Source of the DNA: Phylloscopus collybita | Lineage: Eukaryota; Chordata; Aves; Passeriformes; Phylloscopidae | DNA length: 64,000 nt | Assembly: GCA_027886175.1 (NCBI GenBank) | Contig: JAJNNQ010000008.1 | Span: forward strand, 988,501-1,052,500 | Reading direction: 5' to 3' | Shown here: positions 1 to 14,560 of the stretch, one piece after another | Layout: every line of letters begins with the position of its first letter | Position numbering within the stretch: the stretch's first letter is position 1 | Notes under the pieces: model-generated | Database searches by the model: none | Told to the model about the DNA's origin: nothing | Seen by the model: only the letters and a program-made list of their open reading frames with translations | Position numbers and translations under genes: made by a program

Positions 1-1841
1 GTGGGCTGAGAGCCGGTGGCAGAGCTGGAGGAGCACAGGAGCCCCCAGTGCTGCCCATCCCCAAGGGGAAGGACACTGCAGCCCTGGCCTCAGGTAAATC
101 AACCATTTTGCTTTTATTCCACACTTTCCTCACCTGCAGCTTTCCCGAGTGGAGCTGCCTGACAGCAATGCCAGTGAAGTGCTGGGGTCCCACAGCACAC
201 AACATGCACAAGGCTGCACCTCCACTCACTGCAGACCCTTTCCTCCCCTCTTCCCTCGCTGAGGATGACTTGACAGACCAAGGTCTTTAAAAGACCTTTT
301 AAGATCCCACAAAATACAGGTCAGATTAGCAGAAAAGGAACTTCTCTGCACAGAAACTGCATTTCCCAAAGCTTGTGGCTTGTGAAGAATCCATTTTAGC
401 TTAAAAAAAAATTCATTAAAAGGCAAAGCAATTCTAGCCTAACCTGTCTTCCAATACAAGTTCAAGCAGGACAGTTACGAGCAAATAACAAGCAAAACCA
501 GAGTACCAAGAGAAGAGTGTGCACAGCTGAATTCAAGAGTATGACCAAGCTGAGGCTCAAATATACTCAAGCAGGTTTGAGTGGCAGGTCCTTAAATTAT
601 TCTCCAATAGTGGAAATCTCTGTTAAGGGTGGATTTCATCTAAAAACATTCTACCTGCCACTTACTGGGAACACACTTTAAAAAAAAATTTAAAATGTCA
701 GCCAGTACTTCATTTATTCCATACTCTTGATTATTTATACCAATTAAGAGGACATACTATCCCATTCTTCCAAGTACATGCTTTGGCACAGCAAGGACTA
801 TTCTGCATTCAGCAACCTGCATCATTTCCGGCAGCACAGCTCCAGGAATAGAAAACCAAGGGAAGCAAGACAGGCAGATAAACAAATCATTCGGATACCT
901 GAAAACCCTGGAGATACTGTAGCTATTGTCATTTTACACCTAAGCTCCTCTGAGGCATTCTGACAGTGCCAAATGTAGATGAAAGTAAAGAATTAATGGG
1001 CTTCTTGGAAGCAAGAAGAATTCACAGAATTATGCTCATAAGCAAAGCAAACAATCCAGAGACTAAATCCTGCAAAGGACATTTTTGCCCACACTGAACA
1101 CTGCCTCATTCAACACTGCTTGTTGACTGCACTACATTTGTTCAGTGCTCAAAGACACACCTCACTGAAGATTATTAGTCATCTCATCTGAAAATTCTTT
1201 GGTATTTCAGGGGTCTGATGTTGCTTCTATCATTTGTAGTCATTTCTACAAACTTCTAAACTTCTACTAAACCTGTATCACAACATTTCTCTTGCAGTGC
1301 AGGAAACAGAATTTTCAGCTCTCACTCAAAATATTTTATTTCAGAAGACAAAGAGTACAGAAAATACAGGAGTAAGGAAGCAACAGAAAAAAATACCTGC
1401 TAAAGACTGTACTTTACAGTAACATTCTGCTACCAATTAACCTCAGCTGTGATGGTCATGCAAGACATCAAGGCAGAAAAGTCCTCCCAACCCAATGGAG
1501 TTGGACCAAATACAAAATCATCTTCCCCCATCATGCAACAACAAACAAACCCATTTTACTGCAGATAATATTCATCTCCTACTTCCCCATAATAACTCAT
1601 AAAGCCAAATCAAGGAGGACAGATGCAGGCCTGAGCTATAAAATCCAGATTTCATTTCCTATCACTCCCCTCCCCCAGGAGCTCAGGGGTGTTTAGATTC
1701 TGGGCTGTGGTTTAAGTCCATCTGTGTTCTTCAAGTATAAAAGTATAAACATCTTCATTGAAACCAGACTCATCCTGCACAGCCATTCATTTAGTGAGCT
1801 CATCTGTGAGAGACACGGGCTGGCACATTTCTATGACAACC

Positions 1842-1869
<28 letters not shown>
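1842..1869 (+). repeat. Poly(A) run, 28 nt
   Basis: An uninterrupted run of 28 A in CMIP intron 1, on the strand opposite to transcription. It could be the tail of an old retrotransposed sequence, but no flanking element is recognisable. Length is probably variable between individuals. Confidence 0.9.
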
Positions 1870-1872
<3 letters not shown>

Positions 1873-2934
1873 AGCTTGGCACAAATTAAACAGCTTTTTA
1901 AATCCTATTGTTCCTGAGGCTGCTCTCTTTTCTTTTCCTCTAGCATCTATAGTTATCTTGGATATACTGCCCAGAACATCAACCCTCCCTAAACTGGCCC
2001 TCTTTCCATAGACAAACAGAAACACTTTTTAAGATTTCCATGTGAGGAGGAATGCTCAAAGAATAAAAGAATCAAAGCAAAGGAAGTACTGTCCTATCAG
2101 CTCTCAACTGAACTAGACAAACATATACATTCAAAAGACAAAGTTCAAAGAGAGACCTAGAAGTCTGAAAAAGTGTTTCCCAAAAAAAAAAAAAAATCTT
2201 CTCTTTAATGAGTCCAAGTAGGTTGTTTGGTTTAAATACGTTGTTGTGGGTTAACTCTTGGTAATAAAGATTTGAAGTACCATTTTCTCTCCTAGAAGAA
2301 CAAGCTTCATCATTTGAAAATATGCTCTTTTTCCTTGCTGGATCTCAATATGGTTTTTTGCTTTAACACTAAGCCATCCTAGACACAGGTTTCAGCTCAA
2401 GCAACTGATAAACTTTCTTAAAGCACTTCTTATTTAGAAGTCCACACACTAAACCAATTCAGTGTCAGAAAAAATAAAGCAGCACTTTCTCTGACATATG
2501 CTGCCAGTCAATGCAAAATTCATATTGTCCTTATGATTGTTATTCCATCCCCTCAAATCACTCGCTGGCAGCTTACACAATTCATTAATTGTAAGTAGTT
2601 AGGATTGTTTTTACTAGTATGGCACAGATGCCAAATCACTCTTAGTGATTCCCAACAAGAGAGGAAGATGCTATGAGTAAAAACAATGGAATGGACTCCC
2701 AGCATCTAGACATGCCAAGTCACAAATACAATGCCAAAAAAATAATTTCTTTTTTTTTTCTCTTTTTCTCTCCTTCTCTCCACCCTACTTTTCTGAGATT
2801 CAGAAAAGTAAAGTTGATTCTGGACTTTATTGAGATAGGCAATCTTTTGTGCCTTCCACTAAGATCCCATGTGTTTGCAACACCTCAAGCCACATGATCA
2901 CAGAAATAATAAATCACAGGAACAAAGAGACTGA

Positions 2935-2955
2935 TTTTTTTTTTTTTTTTTTTTT
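2935..2955 (+). repeat. Poly(T) run, 21 nt
   Basis: A run of 21 T in CMIP intron 1. It reads as poly(A) on the transcribed (minus) strand, so it could act as an oligo-dT internal-priming site in unspliced CMIP RNA. No recognisable element adjoins it. Confidence 0.9.
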
Positions 2956-5900
2956 GGTCACAGAAACCTCAAGTGCAGCTGTGTCTACTATGGTCAATCC
3001 TTTCTCCTGGCATCATTGAAAGTTTCCCAGGCACAGATAGACTGCACTCATCAACTCAATGATTTTCATCTCTACAGTGTTTTGACTTGATCTTTTACTC
3101 ACAAGTCATCTTGTTTAATTTGCTTCAAACATTTTTCCACACACAATTCAGAGTAGTGATGCACTGCCAGGCAAAGTACTGAAATGTTCCCAAAGGCATA
3201 GATGAAGGAAAACTCAGTTATCAGTGGATATAAAAGGTACTTCTTATTTCTTAACCAGCCTGCCACAGGTGAGGAGCACAGCTATCACATTATGGCTGTT
3301 CATACCAGGTGTGAGCTTGAGTCATGCACCTGAAATCACTGTGATCTCCTGGTGGAATTAGATGGCAGAAAGACAAAGTGTCCAGCCCTAAGGACTCACT
3401 GATACTACCAAAACTCTAGATAGCAGTAGCACATAAAGCCACAGGAAAGGACATTTCCTTTCACTGACCATCTCTGCTTGGCCAGTGATCAAACCAAAAG
3501 ATATAAGATACAACCTTTACACTCAAAAATTCAACCAAGATGCAGGACTCTCGATTTTGGCTAATTTCTAGTTAAAAGAAATACAAAATATGAGCTTTTT
3601 TTTTTTTTTTTAACAAGTAGCTATGTAAGTGGTAAACTTTATTTATCTGTGCAATGTCTGCCACGCCATAAAACTCAGTCTGAAGCACTGCCTAAGAGGC
3701 CATGGGATAAGCTATGGCAAATGCTCACTCAGTACCAGCTCTCACCTAAGCCTGCACTGGGCAAAAGAGTCAGAAAAATAGGCACTTGGGCAAAACCAGA
3801 ATCCGGGTACATCTGATTCTGAAAACCATGGTATCACACACGGCAAGACTGATTTCCCTAAGTGTACCACATTCTCTTCTCCAGTTTAAATCTGCAAATG
3901 GTGGGCTGCAGTGTTTATGTTCTGCTGCCTACACACGGCATCAGATCTACCCACTAGGAACACACTGCTGTCTGCAGGAGACAAGCACCCATCCATTCCA
4001 GAACAGGCCACACAGCATCATTGTATTTCCAGGTCTCTGCAGGAGTATCCTACAGCACATCCTCTCCCTTGAATATAAAGATATGCTTTATGTGGCCAAT
4101 GCAATGGCTGCAGATGGTGATCAGTTACAAACAGGAACCACCCATCCTTCTGCTGCACTGCACAGAAGAACCCAGCAGCAAACAGTTCCCTCCTCATCTT
4201 CACTGCTCATATTTCTGGGCACTCAGAAATGCACATCTTTACACAGTTGACTTTGCCCCCATAGCTGACAGATAATAGGGCAAATGAAAATTCAAGCTAC
4301 ACAGCAACAGCTTTAATACAGGGCAAATATGATGGACAACACACACACCCTCTTTCTGCAAAGGTCAAGATTTACTCGCAACCAGAGAGATCCTGGTTTT
4401 TTCCTACACAGATGAGACTTTCAGTTCCCTGATGAGGAAATGAAGTGATGTGACATTAAGCAGCTCATGAATCTCTTCAATTAATGCATTCTGCACAACA
4501 GAGACTTCCAGGGAATTATCTGCAACCACAGCAGTGCCTCACTCCCATTGCTGTGTCCCCGAGAATGAGTCACTTCAATTCCCATATTCCTGCTGCAGGC
4601 AGAGAGCTAAGGACTATTCCCCTGCCTTCGTCAGGCAAATGGCTGGAATCAAACACTGAAACTACTTGCACAGAACTTTAATTAAGGTTACCTTATTTTC
4701 TGAAACTATGGGAGTATATTTACCATCAGCTCCCCACTCTTCATGCTGATTAGGACTTGTGCTACAGGAGGTAACATTTCCATCCCACCACCTTCAGGGA
4801 GCCACTGAATAATGTGCCAAACAACCATGCACAGGAGGGTAAAGAGGAAAAACAGTGCTCTGAGATAGGTGAAATGCCTTACTGCTGCTCTCCATGATAT
4901 GATGGGTCAGGAAGATCAGCTTCATCTGCAACAGTGCTCTCCCAAGCCACCAAATTCTTTATCGCAATACCATGATGATTTAAAAGATATTTTACCAATA
5001 TTAAACTAGCTTGGAGAATATAGGGACACGACTGTGGCTGGTTTTACACATTTAGGAATACTGCAATTTTAATTAAAAATAAAAAAATCCCCAGAAGAGA
5101 CACAAAATCTGTGTTACAAGTGTTTTCAAAATTGAAAAAGCCTTTGCTGAATATAGCTAGTAGTCTGTGTTTCATGTCATTCGCAAACTAGAAACACTGG
5201 AATTTTAGGCCAGGAGGGTGTCATTGACTAATGGGGGTTCTCCCTTCCCTCTGGAGTGTAGGTTTATAGAAGAGTAAGATCATGTTCTCCAGGCAAGTTT
5301 ATATGAAATGATTTATCTCTAGCCAGCTGCAGTCAGACATCTGCTTGTTTTTATTCCACTACAGAGAGATTCACACCCCCCCTTATCTCCAAAGGCAGCC
5401 AAGATTATATCCAATTGTAAAGAAAAACCTCCAACAATTATCAAAACTAAAACTTAAGAACTCAACTAAATGGTACAGAGGCCACAGATGCACCTAAGCC
5501 CCACCTAAGGCTGAAGAAGTTCTATTTAATGAATAGTCTATTGACTTGAAGGCAGAGACATCACCTCTGTATCCCATGGTTTACACACAGATCTGCCCAA
5601 ATACATGAAGGTATTTCTTTGTTTTGAGAATCCCTCACACATTCCACATGGGATCACACAGACAGTCCTCATGTGGTCAAATAAAGTTTGTGAACCCATG
5701 CCTTTATAGCTTTTCCATATTAATCTGCACTCTGGGCATATATCCAATTAAAGCCTCATGTATAGATCACTAGGTTACTAACTGGCTTGCATACTGGGGG
5801 GAAGGGAAATAACAAGCTCATGACTGCACAATTTAACACTGCCTCTGCTTTCACTTCTACATGCACCAGTCTTTTTTAATCTAGTCTTACCATAAATAAA

Positions 5901-7550
5901 AAGTAATGACGCTTGCTGAAGAGCAGCTCGGGTCCCTGCATGCTGGAACACACAGTAGCTGATGCAGAATGCATTTACATTAAGCCTAACTCCAGTGCAA
6001 AGCAGGCAAGGTCTTTTCACAAACATGCTACAAAAACAGGAAGCAAAGGGGGAAACTTCACAGTGTTTGGAAACAGCAGAGCATTGTTTGTACAAGTTTT
6101 TCTTACAATTCCAAAATAAAAAAAGGCTAACATGAAATCTGAGCACAGCAAGAGCCTTAGATCAGACACAAAGGTCTCAAGGCAGCAGCACTCAGATGAT
6201 CTCCAGGTACAGACTGTACAGGCAAGAGGATGCAATGGGTAAGTTTGTTCTCTTATTTCTGCTAAGAAAATCTGACAAGTAGAGACACAACCTCCCAAAC
6301 CCTTGACGTTAAACCCAGATAATGTCACACAGCACTACATCTTTATCTCAATTAAAGCGGGCATGATAAATGAAGAGGCATTAGGAAACACATAAGCCAC
6401 CAAACGTAAACATTCCCTTCATTTTTTAACCGTGTTCAAAAGGGAAGGTGCAATGGCACAGGCCTCACACACTGGGGGCTATCACTGCCCCATGTGAAGA
6501 AGGTGCACTGTGGACAACTGTGGAGATGAGTCAAAACGTTCCAGTCACAAGCAGCCACCGAGTCAGAGACTTCCCTTTTCAGCTGGAGCACAAAGATCCA
6601 TCCGACTTCTAGCCTGAAACTGCTTAAATTCCTTCCTCCCATCACCTCCTCCCTTTCCCTTCCTCCTTCGAGCCCACTCAGGCTATGCTGCAGTACCACG
6701 AACACACAATATATTGATAATGCAGATAGTGCTGCCTCAATCTCGACTCATCCCAGGTTTAAACCTCCAATCCACAGGCACAGAGCAACAGAGGACCTGC
6801 TCCTGCATTTGGGTAAGCTCCACCCAGGGCTCAGCACTTTCCCATGCTGTCTGTATGAGGGAGCAGCCTGATACATGGTCAACTCCCACAACAGATTATA
6901 TGACTTCACCATATTTAAAGTACATTAGTCAACCCAAGCCACCAAGAACGAAATAACTTACAATAAATCAGGAGATTCATTTCAAGGGAGGCAGTGACAT
7001 AGCACCAAAAGAAGCATATTCTAGTGCTAGGCAAGAAACCACTAGAAATATTTCTCAGTGTCAACAAGTTTTTCACCATAAACACCACAGAAAGAAGACA
7101 CTGCAGTCTTCAGGGCAAATGCTGGGCTGCAAAAGCAAAGTGGTTACCTGGAAGGGATATGTCAATATTTAATACCAAAGTGCATGTCTAGTCCTGCACA
7201 TTTCATTTAATTTCAAGCTTTTCCAGCCTTATTTCCTGTTTCATTCACAGCAATCACAAAAGGTGAATTATCCAACCTAAGGAAATGTGTTTTCAGACGG
7301 ACAAGACATGTTGACCATGTCCCTACTTTCACCCTCGGTAACAAAGTTCTGTGCCAACACAAGTTTTATACTTGCCTCAATGTCCACATTATTTGATTGC
7401 AAAGTAGATGGGATTTTCAGTGCCAAGACTCCACTCAAACCATCTGCTCCTCTGGGAGAGGAAGAGCCTGTTTCATGGTTCTGGATGTCAGGCTACTTTT
7501 TAGTTAAAAATTAAAAAATTTTCCTCAAAAGTCACCATAACAGCATTGAC

Positions 7551-7623
7551 AAAAAAAAGACAAAAAAAAAAATACAAAAATAAAACATAAAAAAATAAAA
7601 TTAAATTAAAAAAAAAAAAAAAA
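7551..7623 (+). repeat. A-rich low-complexity tract
   Basis: About 73 bp composed almost entirely of A with scattered single T, C or G. It begins with eight A, passes through AAAAT-like units and ends in a run of about 17 A. It lies in CMIP intron 1 and is probably a decayed poly(A) or A-rich microsatellite. Confidence 0.85.
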
Positions 7624-10600
7624 GGAAAAACCTGGAGGACCTGAAAGAATCATGTAGAGTTGAAAGAAAAACCAAAGTAATGCTGAATAATTTGTACTTG
7701 CATAATATCTTTCATCAGCACTTTTCACTTCCATATAGGGGCTGCATTTCATAACAAACATGATTGGGAATACTACTTCAAGCCCTTATTACACAACCGG
7801 AATGGATATTCCTTTAGAAAAGGAGTATCTGAAGAATTACCACTGTTCCTGCACTGAAAGAATAAGCTGAAGCTCCTTTTCCAATTCAATAATTGTGCTA
7901 CTATAACCTATTTACTAAAGGCAGAAGTTTACAGCAACTGCACAGATTTTCTTCTTGGTTTAAACAATGACTGAACGACATCTGTGATGTGCCGTTGTTT
8001 TCTCTTCCTCCAGACACCCAAATAAACCTCTCTGTCCAACATTCCTGTGGACAAGAAGCACAACTGCTTCACTGAACATGATTAATCTCCCACAAGGAAT
8101 TAACAGGTTAACTCAAACTACAGGCATTTCACTGCTGAGCAGGAAGACAAGGACACAGATGGACCTCAGTCAACACAGTCCAGCCAAGGAGATGGAAATC
8201 TCTCCTGCAAAAGTAAATGCTGTTCTTCAAGAATCACTGGGCCTCTCACAGTTTCGCTCCTCTCCTCCCACCTTCTTTGCTAAAGCCAGGAGACTGAGCA
8301 AACTGTTCAGATGACAGAACACCACAGCAATCATCGGGGCGTTGTGGAGCCAGAGCATTCGAGGCGGGCACAGGCTCACAAGTCCCCAGCACTGACATCC
8401 AGTGCCCTGCCTGGCGTCAAAGGTGTGCAAACCACCCCTTCAAGCTGCCAGGAACAACGCAAACAGTAACTGCATGGCCACCAGAAAAAAGGTCTGCAGA
8501 ACTGCATTATCTTACTCCACTGCCTCACAGATCCTCTACTGAAGAGTCCACATAAAGCTCTACTTTCAGTTTCCTGCCTTCTTACAGCTCACATTCTATA
8601 CCAGAGAGAAACACGGCGTTTTAAGATGCCTCTGCAATCATATTCTTCTCAAAGGATTCCTAAATTTATGAGCTCAACATCAAGAAGTTTGTATAGTAGT
8701 AAATCCAAGGTTTGAGAAGGGAGACAGAACTGCCAACCTTTCCACAAAAAAGAATCGCAACACCCTGCTTCTTTAACAATTTTGCAAGCTCATTCTCATC
8801 CTGGAAATTTCAGTGCAGTCAAGGCTTCCCTGACTTACTCTTTATTTCTGAATTCAGTCTTAACAGCCTCTGAAGCAAGAGCAAAGTGGTAGGTTGTCAG
8901 AAGTGACTATTAGGAGAATACACAAAGCACACACGCTGCAGAAAGCAAAGACTTGAACTGATTGGCACCTGGCTCCCCAGCAGATATTTTCTTTGCAGGA
9001 AGATTGAAGGGTAGTAAGAAGAGCACGACACTCTGGGCCACGTTCTGCTGTCAGTCACTCTCCCACGCTTCCACTGATTTTTAATGACATTTACAACCAT
9101 TAAGAAAATGAATAGCCATTAAAATCAGGAGGGAAGATGCAGCCTAGCAGACAAAGCAAAGGAAAATCATTCCTGCTCCAGCTCCCACCAGTGATTTATC
9201 AGGAGCATTAGGGCAAGGCACTACTGATCATTGGTGTCCAACCTTAGGCCCCCTAAAGTGAACCACAGAAGCACACACCAACTAAGAAGGAACATGCAAA
9301 AGCATGAACCAAGAATGGCAAACATGTCTGATCTACATTTATGTGACTCTCTGTTCTCCCCATATACAAAAATACTGACCATAAAGCACTTGGAGATGGT
9401 TGAAGCACAGTGAAATTGAAACCCAAGGATTACTAGAATGAAAAAAAACTGTATCCAAAAATCATTTTTCCCTGTTTTAAAGGCCTAAAATAATCCCTCT
9501 TCTTTTTTGTTCACAGGTCAAATAGACATTCATATTTATGGAAAAAACCTACACACCCTTAGTATTTCGATTAAAAAGCTGGAATCCACTTGGCAAGTTT
9601 AAAATTTTTTTTTTTTAAAAAAGCTGTCTCTATTATTAATAATGCCCATCACTGTAAATGGATAACAAAGTCACTCAGTTTTCTCCTAGACAGCAAAACC
9701 AGCCTGCTGACAATACTCACTAGTTTTATTACAGTAGCAAACAAGAAGCTCTTGTGGTACAACAGAATCCCACTGCAGCAGGAACCAGCCATGGTAAAAG
9801 GACCCTGCCAATCCCAAACACTTATACTCAAGTAGCCAAAACAAAGACCGGGAAGGGGAAAAAAAAAAAGGCAATAACACAGCTTCACCATTGAGAAATA
9901 CCTGCTCAGTACTATTTGAAATGTACTGTGGGGAACGCACCATGGGGAATCTTTAGGAGATTTAAGAGGGGGAAAAAATATGTTCTTTTAAAAATTGTCA
10001 GAACTGTCTCACTGCAAATGCAGTTACCTAATGTTACTCATTTGATGTTAATTGTCCATACATAAATAAAAAATGAGGCCACTTTTTTTATTCACAAAAT
10101 TCTTGCCTTACCTTTGGGCTTACATCATCAGAAATCTCATCCATAAAATAAGCATGGACACTCACACACTTCAAAATATCTGCAACTTATTTCTAAGAAA
10201 AAATACTATTTCTGATTCTCATCTGCTAATACGGTTTCTCTTTAGGTCTAAGAAAAACATGCAAATATAAATGCAAAAGAATTGTATTCAGGAATACAAT
10301 TATCTATTCTCAACAAAACCTCTGATTTAGCTTAATCTCAGCTTTCTTCAGGCAACTCTTACTGTACCACATGTGGCATCTTTGAAAACAAAATCTTGTA
10401 AATCCATTTCTGTGTGCTAATAAGGTCTGAGTTTTAAATTTTTCAAAAGGAGAAAAATATTTCATTTTATTTAGCCTTTTTTTGAGCACTAGAAGTCCAA
10501 GAAGGAAAAGCTCTTTAATGACACTGCCAAGCATTCAACATTCCCATTCTGAATACCAAGAAATTAGTGATTTGGAGTTTAAGAAGCATTAGATATCCAT

Positions 10601-13200
10601 TTTTTAGTCATCTTTTCTGAAGTCCTGGTAATTACTCTTTTAATCAATGACAGCAATTATTCCTTTTAAATTTTTCATCCAATGAGAAAATCATGCAATC
10701 CCTCAGTCACAGGAACAAGAACTGTAGGGAAGCTGCAGCATACTTTGAAAGGTGCAAGAGCTCTTACCCCTGAAACACGTTGATATTCTGAGCAGACATG
10801 GGAGAGAGGTGCTCCAAGGGCCCAGAAAAGCCTCACTCCATTTTAAACCTCTCACTTTGCCACAGCCTCAGAAGTGCACAGAATGGCCACAGGTGCAAAT
10901 AGCAAGCAAGGTAACAGCAGGAGCAGCAGCACCATCTTCCTACGCCTTCAAGGAATTAGGAGCAGCTGCCCCTGGAGAGGATCCACCCTCCTGCAAACAA
11001 CAGCCACAACCACATACCACAGCAGCATTTCAGCAAATTTCGAGACCAAATGGGGGAAAAGAGAGCTACTGGCAGCAAGCAGCATTTTTTTCTTAGTAAA
11101 ACTCTATTGTTTGAGGAAGGGAGACAGCACAGAGCTGCCACACGCCCCACAGAGCAGCAGTGATGGCTGGAGGATTCTGAGTGAGGTTTTCCCCAAAGAT
11201 GAACGTCACAAACTCACTTCCCACCAGGACAGTGTTGTCTAAATGTTGGCATTAAACAGGTGAAAGAGCAAAAGCTTCTACTACCATTCTGCCCAACAGG
11301 GAATTTTTCAGCAACCCTCTCCCTCATGGAAGAGCCATTCCAGCCACTGCAGGTCACTCGGCACCTTGAGATCTGCCAAGGGAGAGGGAGAAAATGGAGC
11401 TCTGAGGGCTGTACAAGGCTGAGGGTAGAGTCAGCCATGTCCCCCAGCCAGCAGCCAAGTGCGAGCTGCACCGTGATCCCTCGCTGAACCTTCCTGGCTT
11501 TCTGAACAGCACATCCTGCCATTCACGTTACAGGCAATGAACGGTAATCCCTCTCCTCAAATTACCCTCCTGATTTCAACAGAGCGAGACCAAGAATGTA
11601 CGTGACTGACTGTACTTCCAGTTCAGATTTAAGTAATTGCAACTTGACGAGTTTCTTGAGCTCAGTTAGTAATGGCACACATGGAGCAGAAACACTCAAA
11701 TCCAGAAAAAACATACGCTTTTTTGTTAAGCTTCTCAAAAAAAGGAAAAATATTTAATATTATTTAGAAGCTTACTAAAAACTCAGATTAAAGTGGAAGA
11801 ACATAGCCGCCATCATACCCTCATGCTCTGGACACCACAGTCTGTGACCTGGCAGGTCACCTGCTTGTATTTCCCACTCTACTGGCCCTGTCCCATCAGT
11901 CATGGGACTGCCCAAAGGGCAAAGTCAACAAATCACTTCAAGTACTGGAAATGGCAGCACTGGTAACAACAAAAGTCCACAAATCCTGGAACAGGAGCCC
12001 CCTCTTCCAAAACCTAGAGAGTATTTTTAAATTCTCCTGATTTTTAAGCCTATGAAGTAAAGGCCTTTTAACTTAGCATCTGGTTCTGACTTCATGTTTT
12101 CCTCCACAACCACAAGAGCTAAAACTTCACTCACCACTGACGTGATCAGTTATAATGTATGCTTTTCAATTGTCTTTTCCCTTTCCTGGTGTTGTCCCTG
12201 CATTCTTAAATATTGTGCAAAACAGGAAAATTTTATGCAATGATTTAATAATACATTTTTTTTGGCACCAATTCCAGCCTACCATGTTTCCCGCTCTCTT
12301 CTTCCTCAACACGGTCTGGCAGACTACACACTGAAACACATCAGCTCCCTGATCCAGTTAAAAGACAGACAACAAATCTGCAAAAGGTTGAAACAGAGGG
12401 AGCGTTCCCCAGCCAGTTCAGAGAGATTTTTCTCAACCTGACCCTGCAAACTGTTAAGCCCTTACAAAGGATGGATTGACGGGGTATGGCACAGATGCAG
12501 AAACGAACGGCACAGGCCAGGGCTGACTCAGCCAGCACTGCTGCCAATGACACTGCATCGGCAGATGGTGCAAAAACAAAGTTATTTTATTGAGTGCACA
12601 TACATGCACAAGCTCTCTGAGTGCATTATACCTGCTGAAGTATCAATCACCTTCAAACACCTGGCTGTTTGTGGAATCGAGCCCTACGTTATCTATGAAC
12701 AAAACTGATGCAATTAGCACTGCTCAAAACACCAATAAACAAGCCACAATCTACCCATGCAACCCACAAGCTAATTACTTCTAAAGACTCCAAAAGGCTT
12801 GAACTGTTTGAGGTAAGTCTCTTCCCTCATAAATCCTATATGAGGAGACAAGTAAAACCGTATTAGGTCAGCCATGCTTATTAGCATAGAAGGAAATTGT
12901 ATCATGTTAAACTCATCTGTTACCTAGGAACTTCAAAAGTACCAACAAATCATATGCAATAAATTGAACAGTTCCAAAAAATTACTCTTTCCTATGCACT
13001 AAACCTACCACCTTTTTCCTCCAAAAAGGCCCCTCAGTACACGTAACTGTGTTAATGATTTTGGTGGGACCAAGGCTTCAGCCTCTGCTCTCCCACAGCT
13101 GCTAACAAAGCAAACCCAACCTTTTACACTGGAACACCGAGGCTGATGGGACTCTCAGCATAGCCTCTCACCTCCAGCAAACCAAACATTCTTGCTGAGT

Positions 13201-13385
13201 TTCACAGAACTGTAAAGTGGTTTGGGTTGGAAGGGACCTTCAAGGATCCTTTTGTTCCACCTCATGTCATGGGCAGGGACACCTTCCACCATCCCAGGTT
13301 GCTCCAAGCCCTGTCCAACCCAGCCTTGGACATTGCCAGGGATTGGCAGCCACAGCTTCTCTGGGCAGCACATCCTTTCCTCGAA
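13201..13385 (-). mobile_element. CR1 LINE, 5'-truncated 3' end fragment
   Basis: The plus strand carries the hallmark CR1 3'-end block in reverse complement: a 'GGTTTGGGTTGGAAGGGACC' motif, then 'CATGGGCAGGGACACCTTCCACC', then a 'CAGGTTGCTCCAAGCCC' stretch, and a 'TTCTCTGGGCAGC' block. This order and spacing match remembered avian CR1 3' ends. The element therefore lies in minus orientation with its 3' end near 13201. Only the terminal part (about 180 bp) is visible and no reverse transcriptase remains, so it is inactive. It sits in CMIP intron 1, in sense with the gene. The far boundary is uncertain by some tens of bases. Confidence 0.9.
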
Positions 13386-13462
13386 GGACTACACCCCATC
13401 TTGCATGATCTATCAAGACTCTTCCCATCACTATTATAATCACAGTTATAATGTTCCATTAC

Positions 13463-13492
13463 AAAAATAAATAAATAAATAAATAAATAAAA
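13463..13492 (+). repeat. (AAAT)n microsatellite
   Basis: About seven AAAT units, starting some 80 bp beyond the recognisable end of the CR1 fragment in CMIP intron 1. It continues into AT-rich sequence. Confidence 0.9.
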
Positions 13493-14529
13493 TTAAAAAT
13501 AAAGTATTATCTCAGAACTCCACAAAGGCCCAGCCCTGCAAAGGATGCTGAGCTCTTCCAAGCCCTGCCCTGATGCAGGATCAGGTCCCACTGAGGACCT
13601 GAGGCAATTTACAGTCTCTCCCATGGGGACTATTACCACCACACAGTTACTAGCACCACATCTTTACTCCCCAGCCAAAACGAAAAATGAGGCACAAGTA
13701 TTTCTGAGTATCCTTTTTATTTATGTTCCTGAACATATAAAATTTACTGGCTGGGTGTTAACACTAATAGCCTTGAGAGCTTTCACTCTGTCAATGAATA
13801 TGGGTTCTGTTTTCATATTTTATATAAGCTCTGTGACATATAAACACATACCTTAACACTACTGACTTATAAATATGCTTTTTAACCACTGCAGGAACTA
13901 TATATGCAAAGGTATGTTTGATAGGCATTAAACAACTTTAAAGAAATATTGTTTTAGGTTTTCTTATGTCAAACTATTAACTAATATAGCAATAAAATAA
14001 GTTTGTCACAGCAGAGCAATATTCCATTAAATCACCAGGTATTCAGAAAAATTTGGGGTTTGAGAAAAATTTGGAGTTTCACTTGAGAAAGAGAATTTCA
14101 ATTTCATCAGTATAGATAAGAGATGGAGCAATTTGTTCTCAATTTGCAGAGAATTCTAAATTGGATTTTATGCAAATTATGAAATTCAGTGCTCTTTCTG
14201 ATGCACCTAAACCAAATACTTGGGAGACAGCAACAACCCAGAAAAGGCAAACATACGTGCACCCAAAACCTATAAGTACCACTTCTCATCAAATAAAAGC
14301 CATCATCTTCAACAGTAAACCACAAGAAATATTAAATCTAAATAATAATTTATCCTCTCATTATTATAACAAATCAAAGCATTATCTTAAATTGCTTTGT
14401 TATTTATGTGTTCATACTTATTTATATATGTAATGATGGCGACACACCAATCTAGTTTAAAGTCACATTCATAGAGCCTCATTAACACTGCAGGACTTAA
14501 TGACAGCACTTGGTTTAGTGAACGGACTG

Positions 14530-14560
14530 TTTATTATTATTATTACTATTATTATTAATT
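14530..14560 (+). repeat. (TTA)n imperfect microsatellite
   Basis: About ten TTA or ATT units interrupted by one ACT, in an AT-rich part of CMIP intron 1. Confidence 0.85.
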